Positions 29,357 through 37,870 of a stretch of 43,316 nt of DNA are shown here, one piece after another; position 1 is the first letter of the stretch; the number at the start of each line of letters is the position of its first letter. Source of the stretch: an uncultured Caryophanales bacterium. GTDB taxonomy: Bacteria > Bacillota_I > Bacilli_A > RFN20 > CAG-826. Location of the stretch: positions 1 through 43,316 of the forward strand of contig CALMWE010000321.1 in assembly GCA_937873795.1 (NCBI GenBank), written 5' to 3'. Both the position numbers and the translations under genes were made by a program. The notes below the pieces were generated by a model. It searched no databases. It had not been told where the DNA came from and saw only the letters and a program-made list of their open reading frames with translations.

Positions 29357-30202
29357 TTATATTCTCCCCATAATGGCTTTTTCGATGGCCTTTTGCACAT
29401 GTTTTTCATTAAAGTAACGGATAATCGGATTGAGGTAACCCATGGTAATCAAGCGTTTGGCTTCATGTGGCGTCAAGCCCCGTGAGCACAGATAGAATAA
29501 GTGTTCATCATTGACTTTTCCGACAGCCGCCGAGTGGCTCGCTTCGACATCGTTTTCATCAATTTTTAGAATCGGATTGGCACGTCCGACACTGTGAGGG
29601 TCGAACACCATAATTTTAGCATTTTGATGCGTCTTTGATTTAGGCGCGCCATGGAAGATGTGGCTGGTTCCTGAAAACTTTAACAACCCTGTTCCTTGGG
29701 CAACGCCATATGAACTGACAAGTGCATAGGTATCCGGAGCTTGATGGTGCACCGATACGGAAATACTTTTTTGGTCACTCTCGTACGACATGGCAGCCAT
29801 ATGGCAGGTCAATGAGGCCGACGGTCCAATCAAATCGACGTTCATATCGATGGTTTCGGTTCCCTTTGCAAAATCGGCGAAAGCGTAATCAAGGGAAGCC
29901 GACGAATCCAAACGGAAAAAGACATGGGCGTCCTTTCCTTCAACGAGATTGACAGCACGCCATTGAACTTGAGAATGATCATGAAGGGTAATGTCGAGAT
30001 TGCGTTCGGAAGAACTTCCGATTTCGAGAATGTCCACAATGACTGAACTTTCGACGACAAGGCTCAGTTGTTTGCTCGCATGCTTAGTCCAATCCAAAAC
30101 AAAATGCTTGCAAGCATCTTTTTTGGTTAAAGCGATATGAGTTTCTCCCAAAGCACCCACCTTGGGTTCTTGGATGATTTCAAACAACGATATGCGTTCC
30201 AC
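29357..30202 (-). CDS. sufD: Fe-S cluster assembly protein SufD
   Basis: SufB/SufD-family C-terminus (DENDVEASHSAAVGKVNDEHLFYLCSRGLTPHEAKRLITMGYL) between sufC and sufS. Confidence 0.95.
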   Translation of the reverse strand: MERISLFEIIQEPKVGALGETHIALTKKDACKHFVLDWTKHASKQLSLVVESSVIVDILEIGSSSERNLDITLHDHSQVQWRAVNLVEGKDAHVFFRLDSSASLDYAFADFAKGTETIDMNVDLIGPSASLTCHMAAMSYESDQKSISVSVHHQAPDTYALVSSYGVAQGTGLLKFSGTSHIFHGAPKSKTHQNAKIMVFDPHSVGRANPILKIDENDVEASHSAAVGKVNDEHLFYLCSRGLTPHEAKRLITMGYLNPIIRYFNEKHVQKAIEKAIMGRI

Positions 30203-30203
30203 G

Positions 30204-31019
30204 CTACTTCATTTCCTTTACGGCACACGAACCAATCGAAACAGTATTCATACCCGCTTCTTCTTTTTCGACATCTATTCCATATTCCGCTTTGATCCAT
30301 TCATAACCGGTGGTATCGATACGGCGGATGATTTCGGGTCCTCCTTGGACTGCAATCTTGCCGTTAATCATGACCACTGCGCGAGTGGGAGTAATCAAAT
30401 CATAGAGACGGGCATAGTGGGAAACCACTAAAAAGCCCATTCCTTTTTGTTGTTCGGCACGGATGGCTTCGCCGACGGTTTGCATCGCATCGACGTCCAA
30501 ACCGGAGTCGATTTCGTCGAGGAGGGCAAACGTGGGTTTCAAAAGTTTTAATTGAAGGATTTCGTTGCGCTTTTTTTCGCCGCCGGAAAAGCCTTCGTTC
30601 AAAGAACGGTTGGCCATTTCAAAAGGAATTTTCATTTCTTTGCTGGCGGTATCCAACATTTTGTAAAATTGGAACAAAGTGACCGGTTTTTCGCGGCGGG
30701 AATTCACGGCTGACTTCAAGAAATCAGCATTGATGACACCGGGAACTTCACTCGGATATTGCATGGCTAAGAAGAGTCCTGCTTTCGAACGTTGGTCGAC
30801 GCTCATCTTGAGCACATCTTGGTCGTTCAAAAAAATGGAACCTTTTGTCACTGAATAGCGCGGATGCCCCATGATGGCGGCAAGTAACGTCGACTTTCCG
30901 TGACCGTTAGGTCCTAATAGGGCAACAGTCTCATTTTGTTCAATCGTCAAGTCGACGCCTTTGAGAATTTCTTTCCCTTCAACTTCGACATGTAAATCGT
31001 GAATAACTAGTTTCGCCAT
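30204..31019 (-). CDS. sufC: Fe-S cluster assembly ATPase SufC
   Basis: ALLGPNGHGKSTLLAAIMGHPRY, FSGGEKKRNEILQL, ALLDEIDSGLDVDAM. Confidence 0.98.
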   Translation of the reverse strand: MAKLVIHDLHVEVEGKEILKGVDLTIEQNETVALLGPNGHGKSTLLAAIMGHPRYSVTKGSIFLNDQDVLKMSVDQRSKAGLFLAMQYPSEVPGVINADFLKSAVNSRREKPVTLFQFYKMLDTASKEMKIPFEMANRSLNEGFSGGEKKRNEILQLKLLKPTFALLDEIDSGLDVDAMQTVGEAIRAEQQKGMGFLVVSHYARLYDLITPTRAVVMINGKIAVQGGPEIIRRIDTTGYEWIKAEYGIDVEKEEAGMNTVSIGSCAVKEMK

Positions 31020-31045
31020 AACCTCAACTCCTAAACGGCCATTTC

Positions 31046-31074
31046 ATTTTACAACATGACCCAAGTATCTACAA
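31046..31074 (-). promoter_or_regulatory. Putative suf operon promoter
   Basis: Minus strand TTGTAG-N17-TAAAAT. Confidence 0.5.
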
Positions 31075-31110
31075 ACGAAACGGTAATATTTTATCTTTTG
31101 CTTCTGAACT

Positions 31111-31127
31111 AATCAATTATATTGATT
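31111..31127. promoter_or_regulatory. Perfect palindrome (candidate operator) between suf and the lipoprotein operon
   Basis: AATCAAT-TAT-ATTGATT. Confidence 0.4.
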
Positions 31128-31272
31128 CGATAAGGCCAAAGCGGTTTTATTGGTGTAAAATAGGCCTATGGCCAAAGATATCCGTTAGCTTCGTCTACTT
31201 TGTTATTGAATTAATGAAATTAAAATATTAAAATAACTATGCTGTATTTATACAAGGAGGAAGAAGTTCTAT

Positions 31273-32994
31273 ATGAAGAAAGGTAAACTAACCCTTGGAC
31301 TTGTTATCGGTTTATCGGTCGTCGCATTGTCTTCGTGCGATGCACTTACCCGTAACAATCAAGGTTACGTATTAACCATGACTGGCCCAGATGGAACCAT
31401 CATCAACTACACGGCTGATGAGTTCTACAGCCAATTCAAGACCAGCGCGAACGGCGTCAAACAATTCTATGACGCGATCACCGAGGTCATCATCCGCAAC
31501 GAAATCGAAAAGCCCGAAAACGCGGCCGTCAAAGCGGAAATCATGGAGAAGGCAGCCAACAAAGTCAGCGGCGTCAAGGAAACGGCGGAAGATAATGCCG
31601 ACACCAACAACACCGACTATGACGATGAACTCGACACATTGCTCGAAAGCTACAGTGTTGAAGATTTGACTGAGCTGAAAGACTATTTCGCCTATCAACT
31701 CATGCAAACCGAAGTCGAGGATCAATTCTACGAAGACAACAAACGCGAATTACTCGTCGGCGCTGATGCCAGCGGTTCAATTCCCGCTTACCAAGGTTAC
31801 TTGGAAAACAAGTTACCGTACCACGTCCGTCACATTCTCGTCAAAGTAAGCTCGGATGCGAACGCTTTCTATGATGCGACCGTGACCGAACAAGAAGCCA
31901 AAAACCTCTCCAGCGTCATCAAACGGTTAGCCATTCGCAAGAACAACGAAACGTTTGGCGATATCGCTCGTGAAGCCAGCGAAGATACCGGCTCTGCCGA
32001 ACAATTCGGCGACTTAGGAATCATGACCAAATCGACTTCCTATGTTAACGAATTCAAATTAGGCGTTTATGCCTATGACGCGATTTACAACGAAGATCCC
32101 AGCGTCGCTGCCAATGCTTCGAAATTAAGCGTCCCGACCGAAGCCAGCAACTATTTGAATGCTCTCGGTATCGGAGAAATCCCTTACGGCGCTGCCTTAA
32201 AGCTTGAAGCCGTCTCGAGCCTTGTGAAAGACTCCCTCGGTAACCAAGTCAACAATGGCAAGTCGCTCTATTACCCGCGCAACATCTACTTCAATAAATA
32301 CTTTAACAAACATAACATCAGCGTCATCGTCCCCGAAGACACAGACGGTTCCGCTATTAGCACTGTCGGCCTCGGCGGCTTCCAAGCGGTTGCCGAACTC
32401 GGTGGTCAAAAAGTGCTCACCGATGAAGATGGCAAAGTCATCCTCGTCGTCCGTGCCGGTTCCGGTTCTTCCGATTCCGGTTACCAAGGCGTCCACTTCA
32501 TCGTCGTCGAACGTTCCGCGCTCGTCGACACCAAGAATGGCGTTTCGCTTGAAGACTACTACACGACCGAAATTCCTGATTCTGCCGACTTCCCGCAAGT
32601 GGGTGGACAAGACGCGATCACGTACGTCAACTTCATGAACACCACGACCAAGGTTTACAAGGAACGGTCACAAACCGTTGAAGATGAGATTAAAGGTTTC
32701 GACTCCATGCTCGATGCCCACATCTATGAAAAATTGGCGAATTCGCAACAAGTCGTCATCCATGATGCGGTGGTTCGTGAAGCGGTTGAAAACTACATCT
32801 CCGTTACCCGTGCCGGTATCGCCTTCGATGCCGCTTGGAACTACGAACAAAGCTGGAAGACCTATACCGAATACCTGGCGCTCCAAGAACAAATGAGAAA
32901 TCGTTTGATTGCGGAAACCTGCGCAGTGAACTTTGCGAATGCCGCCGCAGCGGCTGAATACCAAGTAGGAGGCATCTGCTATGAAAAAGACTAA
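31273..32994 (+). CDS. PrsA-like parvulin peptidyl-prolyl isomerase lipoprotein with a large internal insertion
   Basis: Signal peptide with lipobox LSSC; HVRHILVKV and FGDLGIM parvulin motifs; late GVHFIVVE strand; strong SD aAGGAGG. Confidence 0.8.
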   Translation: MKKGKLTLGLVIGLSVVALSSCDALTRNNQGYVLTMTGPDGTIINYTADEFYSQFKTSANGVKQFYDAITEVIIRNEIEKPENAAVKAEIMEKAANKVSGVKETAEDNADTNNTDYDDELDTLLESYSVEDLTELKDYFAYQLMQTEVEDQFYEDNKRELLVGADASGSIPAYQGYLENKLPYHVRHILVKVSSDANAFYDATVTEQEAKNLSSVIKRLAIRKNNETFGDIAREASEDTGSAEQFGDLGIMTKSTSYVNEFKLGVYAYDAIYNEDPSVAANASKLSVPTEASNYLNALGIGEIPYGAALKLEAVSSLVKDSLGNQVNNGKSLYYPRNIYFNKYFNKHNISVIVPEDTDGSAISTVGLGGFQAVAELGGQKVLTDEDGKVILVVRAGSGSSDSGYQGVHFIVVERSALVDTKNGVSLEDYYTTEIPDSADFPQVGGQDAITYVNFMNTTTKVYKERSQTVEDEIKGFDSMLDAHIYEKLANSQQVVIHDAVVREAVENYISVTRAGIAFDAAWNYEQSWKTYTEYLALQEQMRNRLIAETCAVNFANAAAAAEYQVGGICYEKD

Positions 32995-34489
32995 TAAACT
33001 TAATTTAGTAGCGGTCGCCGCTTGCGGACTTCTGATTACCGGATGTGCCGACATCGTCGCTCTTCCCGGCGATTACGAAACTCCGTTAGTCGACCAAACT
33101 GCCGAAGATCTCACCAACAACATTGCCAGCGTCGTCTACGATGCGCTCAAAGACGGCAATGATGTCAACAATTCGATTCTCGATGGTGTCCTTCTCAAAC
33201 TCGCCGAAAACAAATTCGGTGTCTACGAAGACATCAAAGGCGATGCCGCCAAAGCTGACTTCGTGGCTGACGTCGAAGATCGTATCAACGAAAAAATGTT
33301 CGATATGGTTACGACCGGATCCTACGAAACCCGCAACAAATTCTCCGAAGAACGCTTCGCCAAATACATTCGCTCGATGCTCTACACCGTGGATGCTACC
33401 GGCGGATACTTCGAAGACGTCGTCTTCACTCCTTCCGTGACCAAGGACAACATCGATGGCCAAGCCATTCACCTTGATTACTATGTGGATTACATCGAAG
33501 GCGAAATCGTTCCCGAAATCTATCGCGAAAAACTCGTTGAAGAGTATCTCTTACAAGAAGAATACTCCACGCTCGGACGCTCGTACGCCCGTAAAGTCAA
33601 CTATATTGCGATTGCGACCAACTCCAACCACCCCGAAGCCGCTAAGTACTTAATCGATACCTTCATCGAAAACAACATTCTTAGCGCGACGGCCACTGCC
33701 GCGGATGCCAACCTTGAAATTCTCGCGAATGCTTGGCGCGGTGTCCCCAGCGACTTCACCAGCAACGAAGCGGACTTGCTCGATCAAGCCGGTGTGCGTA
33801 ACACGCTCCTCGGTTCTGCCTTCGACAACACGCTCTACGGTGATATCATGGCGGATTATGCCAAAATCGACGATGATCGCTTATTGACCGATGCCGCCAT
33901 CGAAGCTTCCTTTACCGGAAACGGTGCCTACTTACCCTCCGTTGGCTTGGAAATCAAGACCGACACCTTACGTAAGCAAGACTACACCAAAGACGGCTGG
34001 TACGTGAAAAACGGCGGCCTCAGCGAATTACCTGATGCCATCCGTAACCGTTTGTTCAACATCGGTACCGCCAATGGCGTCGACTCCGTCACTGACGAAA
34101 TGGATGGAAGCGTCACCGATCCGAAGACCTCGGATTACGTCCGCAACATTCACGGTGTCAACTACTTAATCCCGGAAAACGCCCAACAAGGCGATGACCG
34201 CGACTTCCTGTTGTTTGACTCCGCCAGCTCCACCTACTACATCGTTCAAATCGAAGAAGCCGTCAACACCACCAAGATGACGGTCGATAGCAGCAAGAAC
34301 TACACCACACTCGGCAAAGACATCAATGAAATTGCCGGCAAGGTTGCCAAAGTCCTTGGCGAAAAAGACGCGAACAAAACGACGGCCATGACGTTCTTCC
34401 TTGAGCAAGCCGGGATCGTCTTCCATGACGAAGACATCGTTGCCTACTTTGAAGAAAACTACCCCGACATTTACGGAAGCAACAACTAA
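32981..34489 (+). CDS. Hypothetical lipoprotein, possibly a diverged PrsA-like companion
   Basis: Signal peptide with lipobox ITGC; 14-nt overlap with the upstream parvulin gene; segments YARKVNYIAIA and HGVNYLIPE resemble parvulin strands. Confidence 0.75.
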   Translation: MKKTNKLNLVAVAACGLLITGCADIVALPGDYETPLVDQTAEDLTNNIASVVYDALKDGNDVNNSILDGVLLKLAENKFGVYEDIKGDAAKADFVADVEDRINEKMFDMVTTGSYETRNKFSEERFAKYIRSMLYTVDATGGYFEDVVFTPSVTKDNIDGQAIHLDYYVDYIEGEIVPEIYREKLVEEYLLQEEYSTLGRSYARKVNYIAIATNSNHPEAAKYLIDTFIENNILSATATAADANLEILANAWRGVPSDFTSNEADLLDQAGVRNTLLGSAFDNTLYGDIMADYAKIDDDRLLTDAAIEASFTGNGAYLPSVGLEIKTDTLRKQDYTKDGWYVKNGGLSELPDAIRNRLFNIGTANGVDSVTDEMDGSVTDPKTSDYVRNIHGVNYLIPENAQQGDDRDFLLFDSASSTYYIVQIEEAVNTTKMTVDSSKNYTTLGKDINEIAGKVAKVLGEKDANKTTAMTFFLEQAGIVFHDEDIVAYFEENYPDIYGSNN

Positions 34490-34497
34490 CAAAAACG

Positions 34498-34524
34498 AAG
34501 GAGGCCGATGGCCTCCTTTTGTTT
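34498..34524 (+). terminator. Intrinsic terminator after the lipoprotein operon
   Basis: AAGGAGGCC-GAT-GGCCTCCTT followed by TTGTTT. Confidence 0.75.
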
Positions 34525-34539
34525 CAAAGGAGAAAGACC

Positions 34540-34962
34540 ATGATCAATGATTGCATTTTTTGTAAAATCGTCGCCGGACTGGTTCCGTGCACCAAAGTTT
34601 ATGAAGATGACGATGTGTTGGCTTTCTTGGATATTTCCCAAACGACTGTCGGCCACACGCTCGTCGTTTCCAAAAAGCATTACGACAATTTCTTGGCTAC
34701 GCCAAAAACCGTGATGCACAAGGTTTATGATGCGGCGCAACGCATCGGCCAAGCCCAAATCAAACAATTGGGAGCCCGCGGCGTCAACATCCTCACGAAT
34801 TGTTATAAAGAAGCCGGACAAAGCGTCCTTCACTTCCATGTTCACGTCATCCCGCGATACGAACCGGCCGACGGTTTCCGTATCGAGATGTACGAAAACA
34901 CGCATGTCGGAGAGCTCAACCTTCCCGTGCTCGCGGGCCGCATCTCCAAAGGCATCAAGTAA
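34540..34962 (+). CDS. hit: HIT family protein (histidine triad hydrolase)
   Basis: CIFCKIVAGLVPCTKVYEDDDVLAFLDI and HFHVHVIPR histidine triad. Confidence 0.96.
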   Translation: MINDCIFCKIVAGLVPCTKVYEDDDVLAFLDISQTTVGHTLVVSKKHYDNFLATPKTVMHKVYDAAQRIGQAQIKQLGARGVNILTNCYKEAGQSVLHFHVHVIPRYEPADGFRIEMYENTHVGELNLPVLAGRISKGIK

Positions 34963-34965
34963 AAA

Positions 34966-34997
34966 GAAAAAGTGTCGGATTGACCGACACTTTTTTT
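34966..34997 (+). terminator. Bidirectional terminator between hit and yhaM
   Basis: AAAAAGTGTCGG-attga-CCGACACTTTTTTT. Confidence 0.85.
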
Positions 34998-35933
34998 CTA
35001 TTTGGATTTCATTTTGTAGAACGTACGTTCGTCCAGAGGGAAGATTTTTGTCGTAAACTCGCCTTCCGCAGTGGCGGCGTAGGCTTTATCGAGGATGACC
35101 ATCTTGGCATCCAAATCATCGATGATGTTAAGAACCAAGGCTTCGCGTATCAAGGGTTCAACGGGAGAGCCGAAGTCTTGACGGCCGTGGTGGGAAAGAA
35201 TCATGTGTTCAAGGAGCATCGGGGTTTCGTTGGTGATGCCCAGTTCGCTGGCCACACGGCGGATTTCGGAGTCCATGATGGAAATATGTCCGAGCAGTTT
35301 TCCTTCGGTCGTGTACTTCGGGATGATGGGTCCGGAGAGTTCCACCGTCTTGCCGATGTCATGAAGGAGGATGCCCGAAATTAATAAGTCGCGGTTGATT
35401 TGCGGATAGCACACCATGATTTGTTCGGCGAGATCCGCCATCGAAAGGGTGTGAAATAGAAGACCGCTGGTGTATTCATGATGGTTACGGACCGCGGCGG
35501 GATAAATCACAAAACGGTCGTAATATTGTTCAATCAGGCGGTGCACAATCGCCGAGCAATCGGGATCAACGATTGAATCCATATATTTTTTCAGCTTGGC
35601 TTCCAAGACTTCTTTTTCCACCGGAGCGCTCATCGTGAAACGGGCGGCATCGACGGTAGCACTGTCCAGTTGTCTTCCGGAAATGATCTTCATTTGAAGC
35701 GTATTGCGGTAGAGAATGACGTCGCCGGTCACTTCAACGATGTGTCCGGGTTGGTAAATGTCGGCGTCTTCAGGTTGAACATCCCATTTTTTTCCGTCAA
35801 TCGAACCAGTCTTATCTTGGAACGTAACGGTGAGGTAAGCCAAATTATTCCCGGTGACTCCGCGGGTGACATTCGTCACCAACAGTTGGGCGTAGACGCG
35901 TTGGTTATCGCTAAATTCATTGATCCATGACAT
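34998..35933 (-). CDS. yhaM: 3'-5' exoribonuclease YhaM-like (OB-fold + HD domain)
   Basis: N-terminal OB-fold region, HHEYTSGLLFHTLSMADLAE, GILLHDIGKT, HMILSHHG; near prsA/hit as in B. subtilis. Confidence 0.93.
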   Translation of the reverse strand: MSWINEFSDNQRVYAQLLVTNVTRGVTGNNLAYLTVTFQDKTGSIDGKKWDVQPEDADIYQPGHIVEVTGDVILYRNTLQMKIISGRQLDSATVDAARFTMSAPVEKEVLEAKLKKYMDSIVDPDCSAIVHRLIEQYYDRFVIYPAAVRNHHEYTSGLLFHTLSMADLAEQIMVCYPQINRDLLISGILLHDIGKTVELSGPIIPKYTTEGKLLGHISIMDSEIRRVASELGITNETPMLLEHMILSHHGRQDFGSPVEPLIREALVLNIIDDLDAKMVILDKAYAATAEGEFTTKIFPLDERTFYKMKSK

Positions 35934-36723
35934 GTTTGGCTTCCTCCATAACAGATTCGATATCGGTATAATTATACCCTTTTTGCATTAAGTTTTTTAT
36001 CAAATGCTCCTTGAGTTGCCGACCTTGATAACGGTTGGCGTAAAGACGCATGGCTTTCTCATAATCGCGTTTGAGTGAAGTGTTCTCACTATCTTCATCT
36101 TTGGGGCTTAAAATAGCAAGGATTCTTTCGATGGTGTCGGGAGAATAGCCACGAAGAAGATAGGCCTCGTAGATACGCCGTTTGCGTTCACGGAAGCTGG
36201 TCTTTTCATATTTCTTCTCAAAACTCGGCAATAAATCAAGGCCTTTGGCGTATTCGTTGGTCTCGTCAAATTCGATGGCGGCAATTTTCGCTTCGCTGAT
36301 GCCATCGCGGGCAAGTTCCTGTTTGATTTTATATTCGCCATAATGGCGGTCGCGCGCCACTTCGAGAAAATCTTCCACATAACGGTCATCATCGATAAGT
36401 GAATGGTTCGTCAAATCTTGGACAATCGCTTCGACCATCGCGCGTGTAGCCTTCTTTTTATATAAGCGATCGGCGATTTGTTTGCCGGTGTAGGAACGAA
36501 CCGCGACCAGGCTATAGGCATATTCCCGTAACGAGCCTATTTCATTTTCTTGTTTCAAGTGACGGTAGTCTTTTTCGGAAAGTTTTTTTCCGACATAAAG
36601 ATAGAAATCAGAGAACACCGAAGGTGCTAAAGCAAGCTTTTCACCATCGGAAAAATACAACCAGACTTTCTTTTTGGAAGGTTTGACAGCGACAATTTCT
36701 TTACCAGTATTGTCGGACGGCAC
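35917..36723 (-). CDS. recX: Regulatory protein RecX
   Basis: REYAYSLVAVRSYTGKQIADRLYKKKATRAMVEAIVQDL, LIDDDRYVEDFL, three-helix repeats; GTG start at 36723 preceded by GGAGG. Confidence 0.88.
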   Translation of the reverse strand: MPSDNTGKEIVAVKPSKKKVWLYFSDGEKLALAPSVFSDFYLYVGKKLSEKDYRHLKQENEIGSLREYAYSLVAVRSYTGKQIADRLYKKKATRAMVEAIVQDLTNHSLIDDDRYVEDFLEVARDRHYGEYKIKQELARDGISEAKIAAIEFDETNEYAKGLDLLPSFEKKYEKTSFRERKRRIYEAYLLRGYSPDTIERILAILSPKDEDSENTSLKRDYEKAMRLYANRYQGRQLKEHLIKNLMQKGYNYTDIESVMEEAKHVMDQ

Positions 36724-37870
36724 GATGGTAAACCTCCATGATGTTGTCGTAGAACCGCTCAATCGAAAAGACATCGACTTTTTCCATGGCGGCGGTCAAC
36801 ATGGCTTCTTTCTTTTCTTCATCCAAACCATGAATACGGACTACTTTTTCGCCAAAGTCATGTTCATTTGTAAAGAAGTATCCGGTTTCGTTATTGGAGA
36901 TGACGCCACTGAGGTTTTCGTCGAAACGTGCCAACACGATGTGGCGGCTGGCCATCGCTTCCATGAACGTCAATCCTTGCGTCTCGGTGACGGAGGCGGA
37001 GACGAAAATATCACTGATGTGATAGTAGAAGGGGACTTGTTCACCGGGAACCGCCCCAATAAACAGCATATGGTCGCGGATACCGAGTTCATCCACCAAA
37101 GTTTCGAGTTCCATACGGGCCGGGCCACTCCCGACAATAACGAACTTGGTCGGGAACGTTGCTGTCTTTAAAAAGTAGGCATAACCTTTGATACAAATAT
37201 CGAGACTCTTCTCTTTGGCGACTCTGCCCAAGGACAGAATCACAAAATGGTTTTCAAGACCATGGGACTTTTTGAATTCCGCGATGGCTTGCCAGTCTTG
37301 GTTTTCTTTCTTAAATTTCGAAAAATCAATGCCGGTAGGAATGACGTTGACATAACGGTCGACCCCATAGGTCCGGATGATGTCTTTGGTTTTGTTGCTG
37401 GGAGAAATGAATTCGGTGCATTGTTCCGCGACAAAACGCGAATAGCGGCGGACAATGTTTCGGGCAAAGCGGTCGAAGTGTCCCTTTGTGGCGTAGTAGG
37501 TATAGTCTTCATACATCGTGTGATACGTATAGACGGTGGGGACCCTTAAACTGCGAGCGGCGATTTTTCCGAAAATACCGATCCCGGCGTCCGTTTGAAT
37601 ATGAATAACATCGAGCTTCATCTCACGCACGATTTTCATCGCTTTGGAAGAATAAAATCCGGCCATCCGATAACCATAGAGTTTCTTTAATAAGATACCC
37701 GGAATTCGAAGGACATTGTCTTTATATTCGATTTTATTGGAAAAAGGATTGGTCACGATTGCGTAGACGTTATGGCCATTTTTCTTGAGAATGTTAAAAA
37801 GATTGAACGTCGAGGTGGCGACGCCATTGATCTCAGGTGGATATGTATCGCTGAAAAGGGCGATGTTCAT
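36701..37870 (-). CDS. Glycosyltransferase family 4 protein (diacylglycerol glucosyltransferase-like)
   Basis: MNIALFSDTYPPEINGVATSTFNLFNIL, YHTMYEDYTYYATKGHFDR, SLGRVAKEKSLDICI, FVSASVTETQGLTFMEAMAS. Confidence 0.88.
   Translation of the reverse strand: MNIALFSDTYPPEINGVATSTFNLFNILKKNGHNVYAIVTNPFSNKIEYKDNVLRIPGILLKKLYGYRMAGFYSSKAMKIVREMKLDVIHIQTDAGIGIFGKIAARSLRVPTVYTYHTMYEDYTYYATKGHFDRFARNIVRRYSRFVAEQCTEFISPSNKTKDIIRTYGVDRYVNVIPTGIDFSKFKKENQDWQAIAEFKKSHGLENHFVILSLGRVAKEKSLDICIKGYAYFLKTATFPTKFVIVGSGPARMELETLVDELGIRDHMLFIGAVPGEQVPFYYHISDIFVSASVTETQGLTFMEAMASRHIVLARFDENLSGVISNNETGYFFTNEHDFGEKVVRIHGLDEEKKEAMLTAAMEKVDVFSIERFYDNIMEVYHRAVRQYW

Noticed and set aside
31372-34492. Long minus-strand and alternate-frame ORFs opposite the lipoprotein genes (for example 31372..31725, 32197..32610, 33086..33472)
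   Set aside because: They mirror the strongly biased codons of the real plus-strand genes; no SDs and low-complexity or implausible proteins.
35017-35028. GAACGTACGTTC, matching a Bacillus-type LexA/DinR box (GAAC-N4-GTTC)
   Set aside because: It is inside the 3' coding end of yhaM, far from any promoter, and no similar site was seen upstream of recA. Probably chance.
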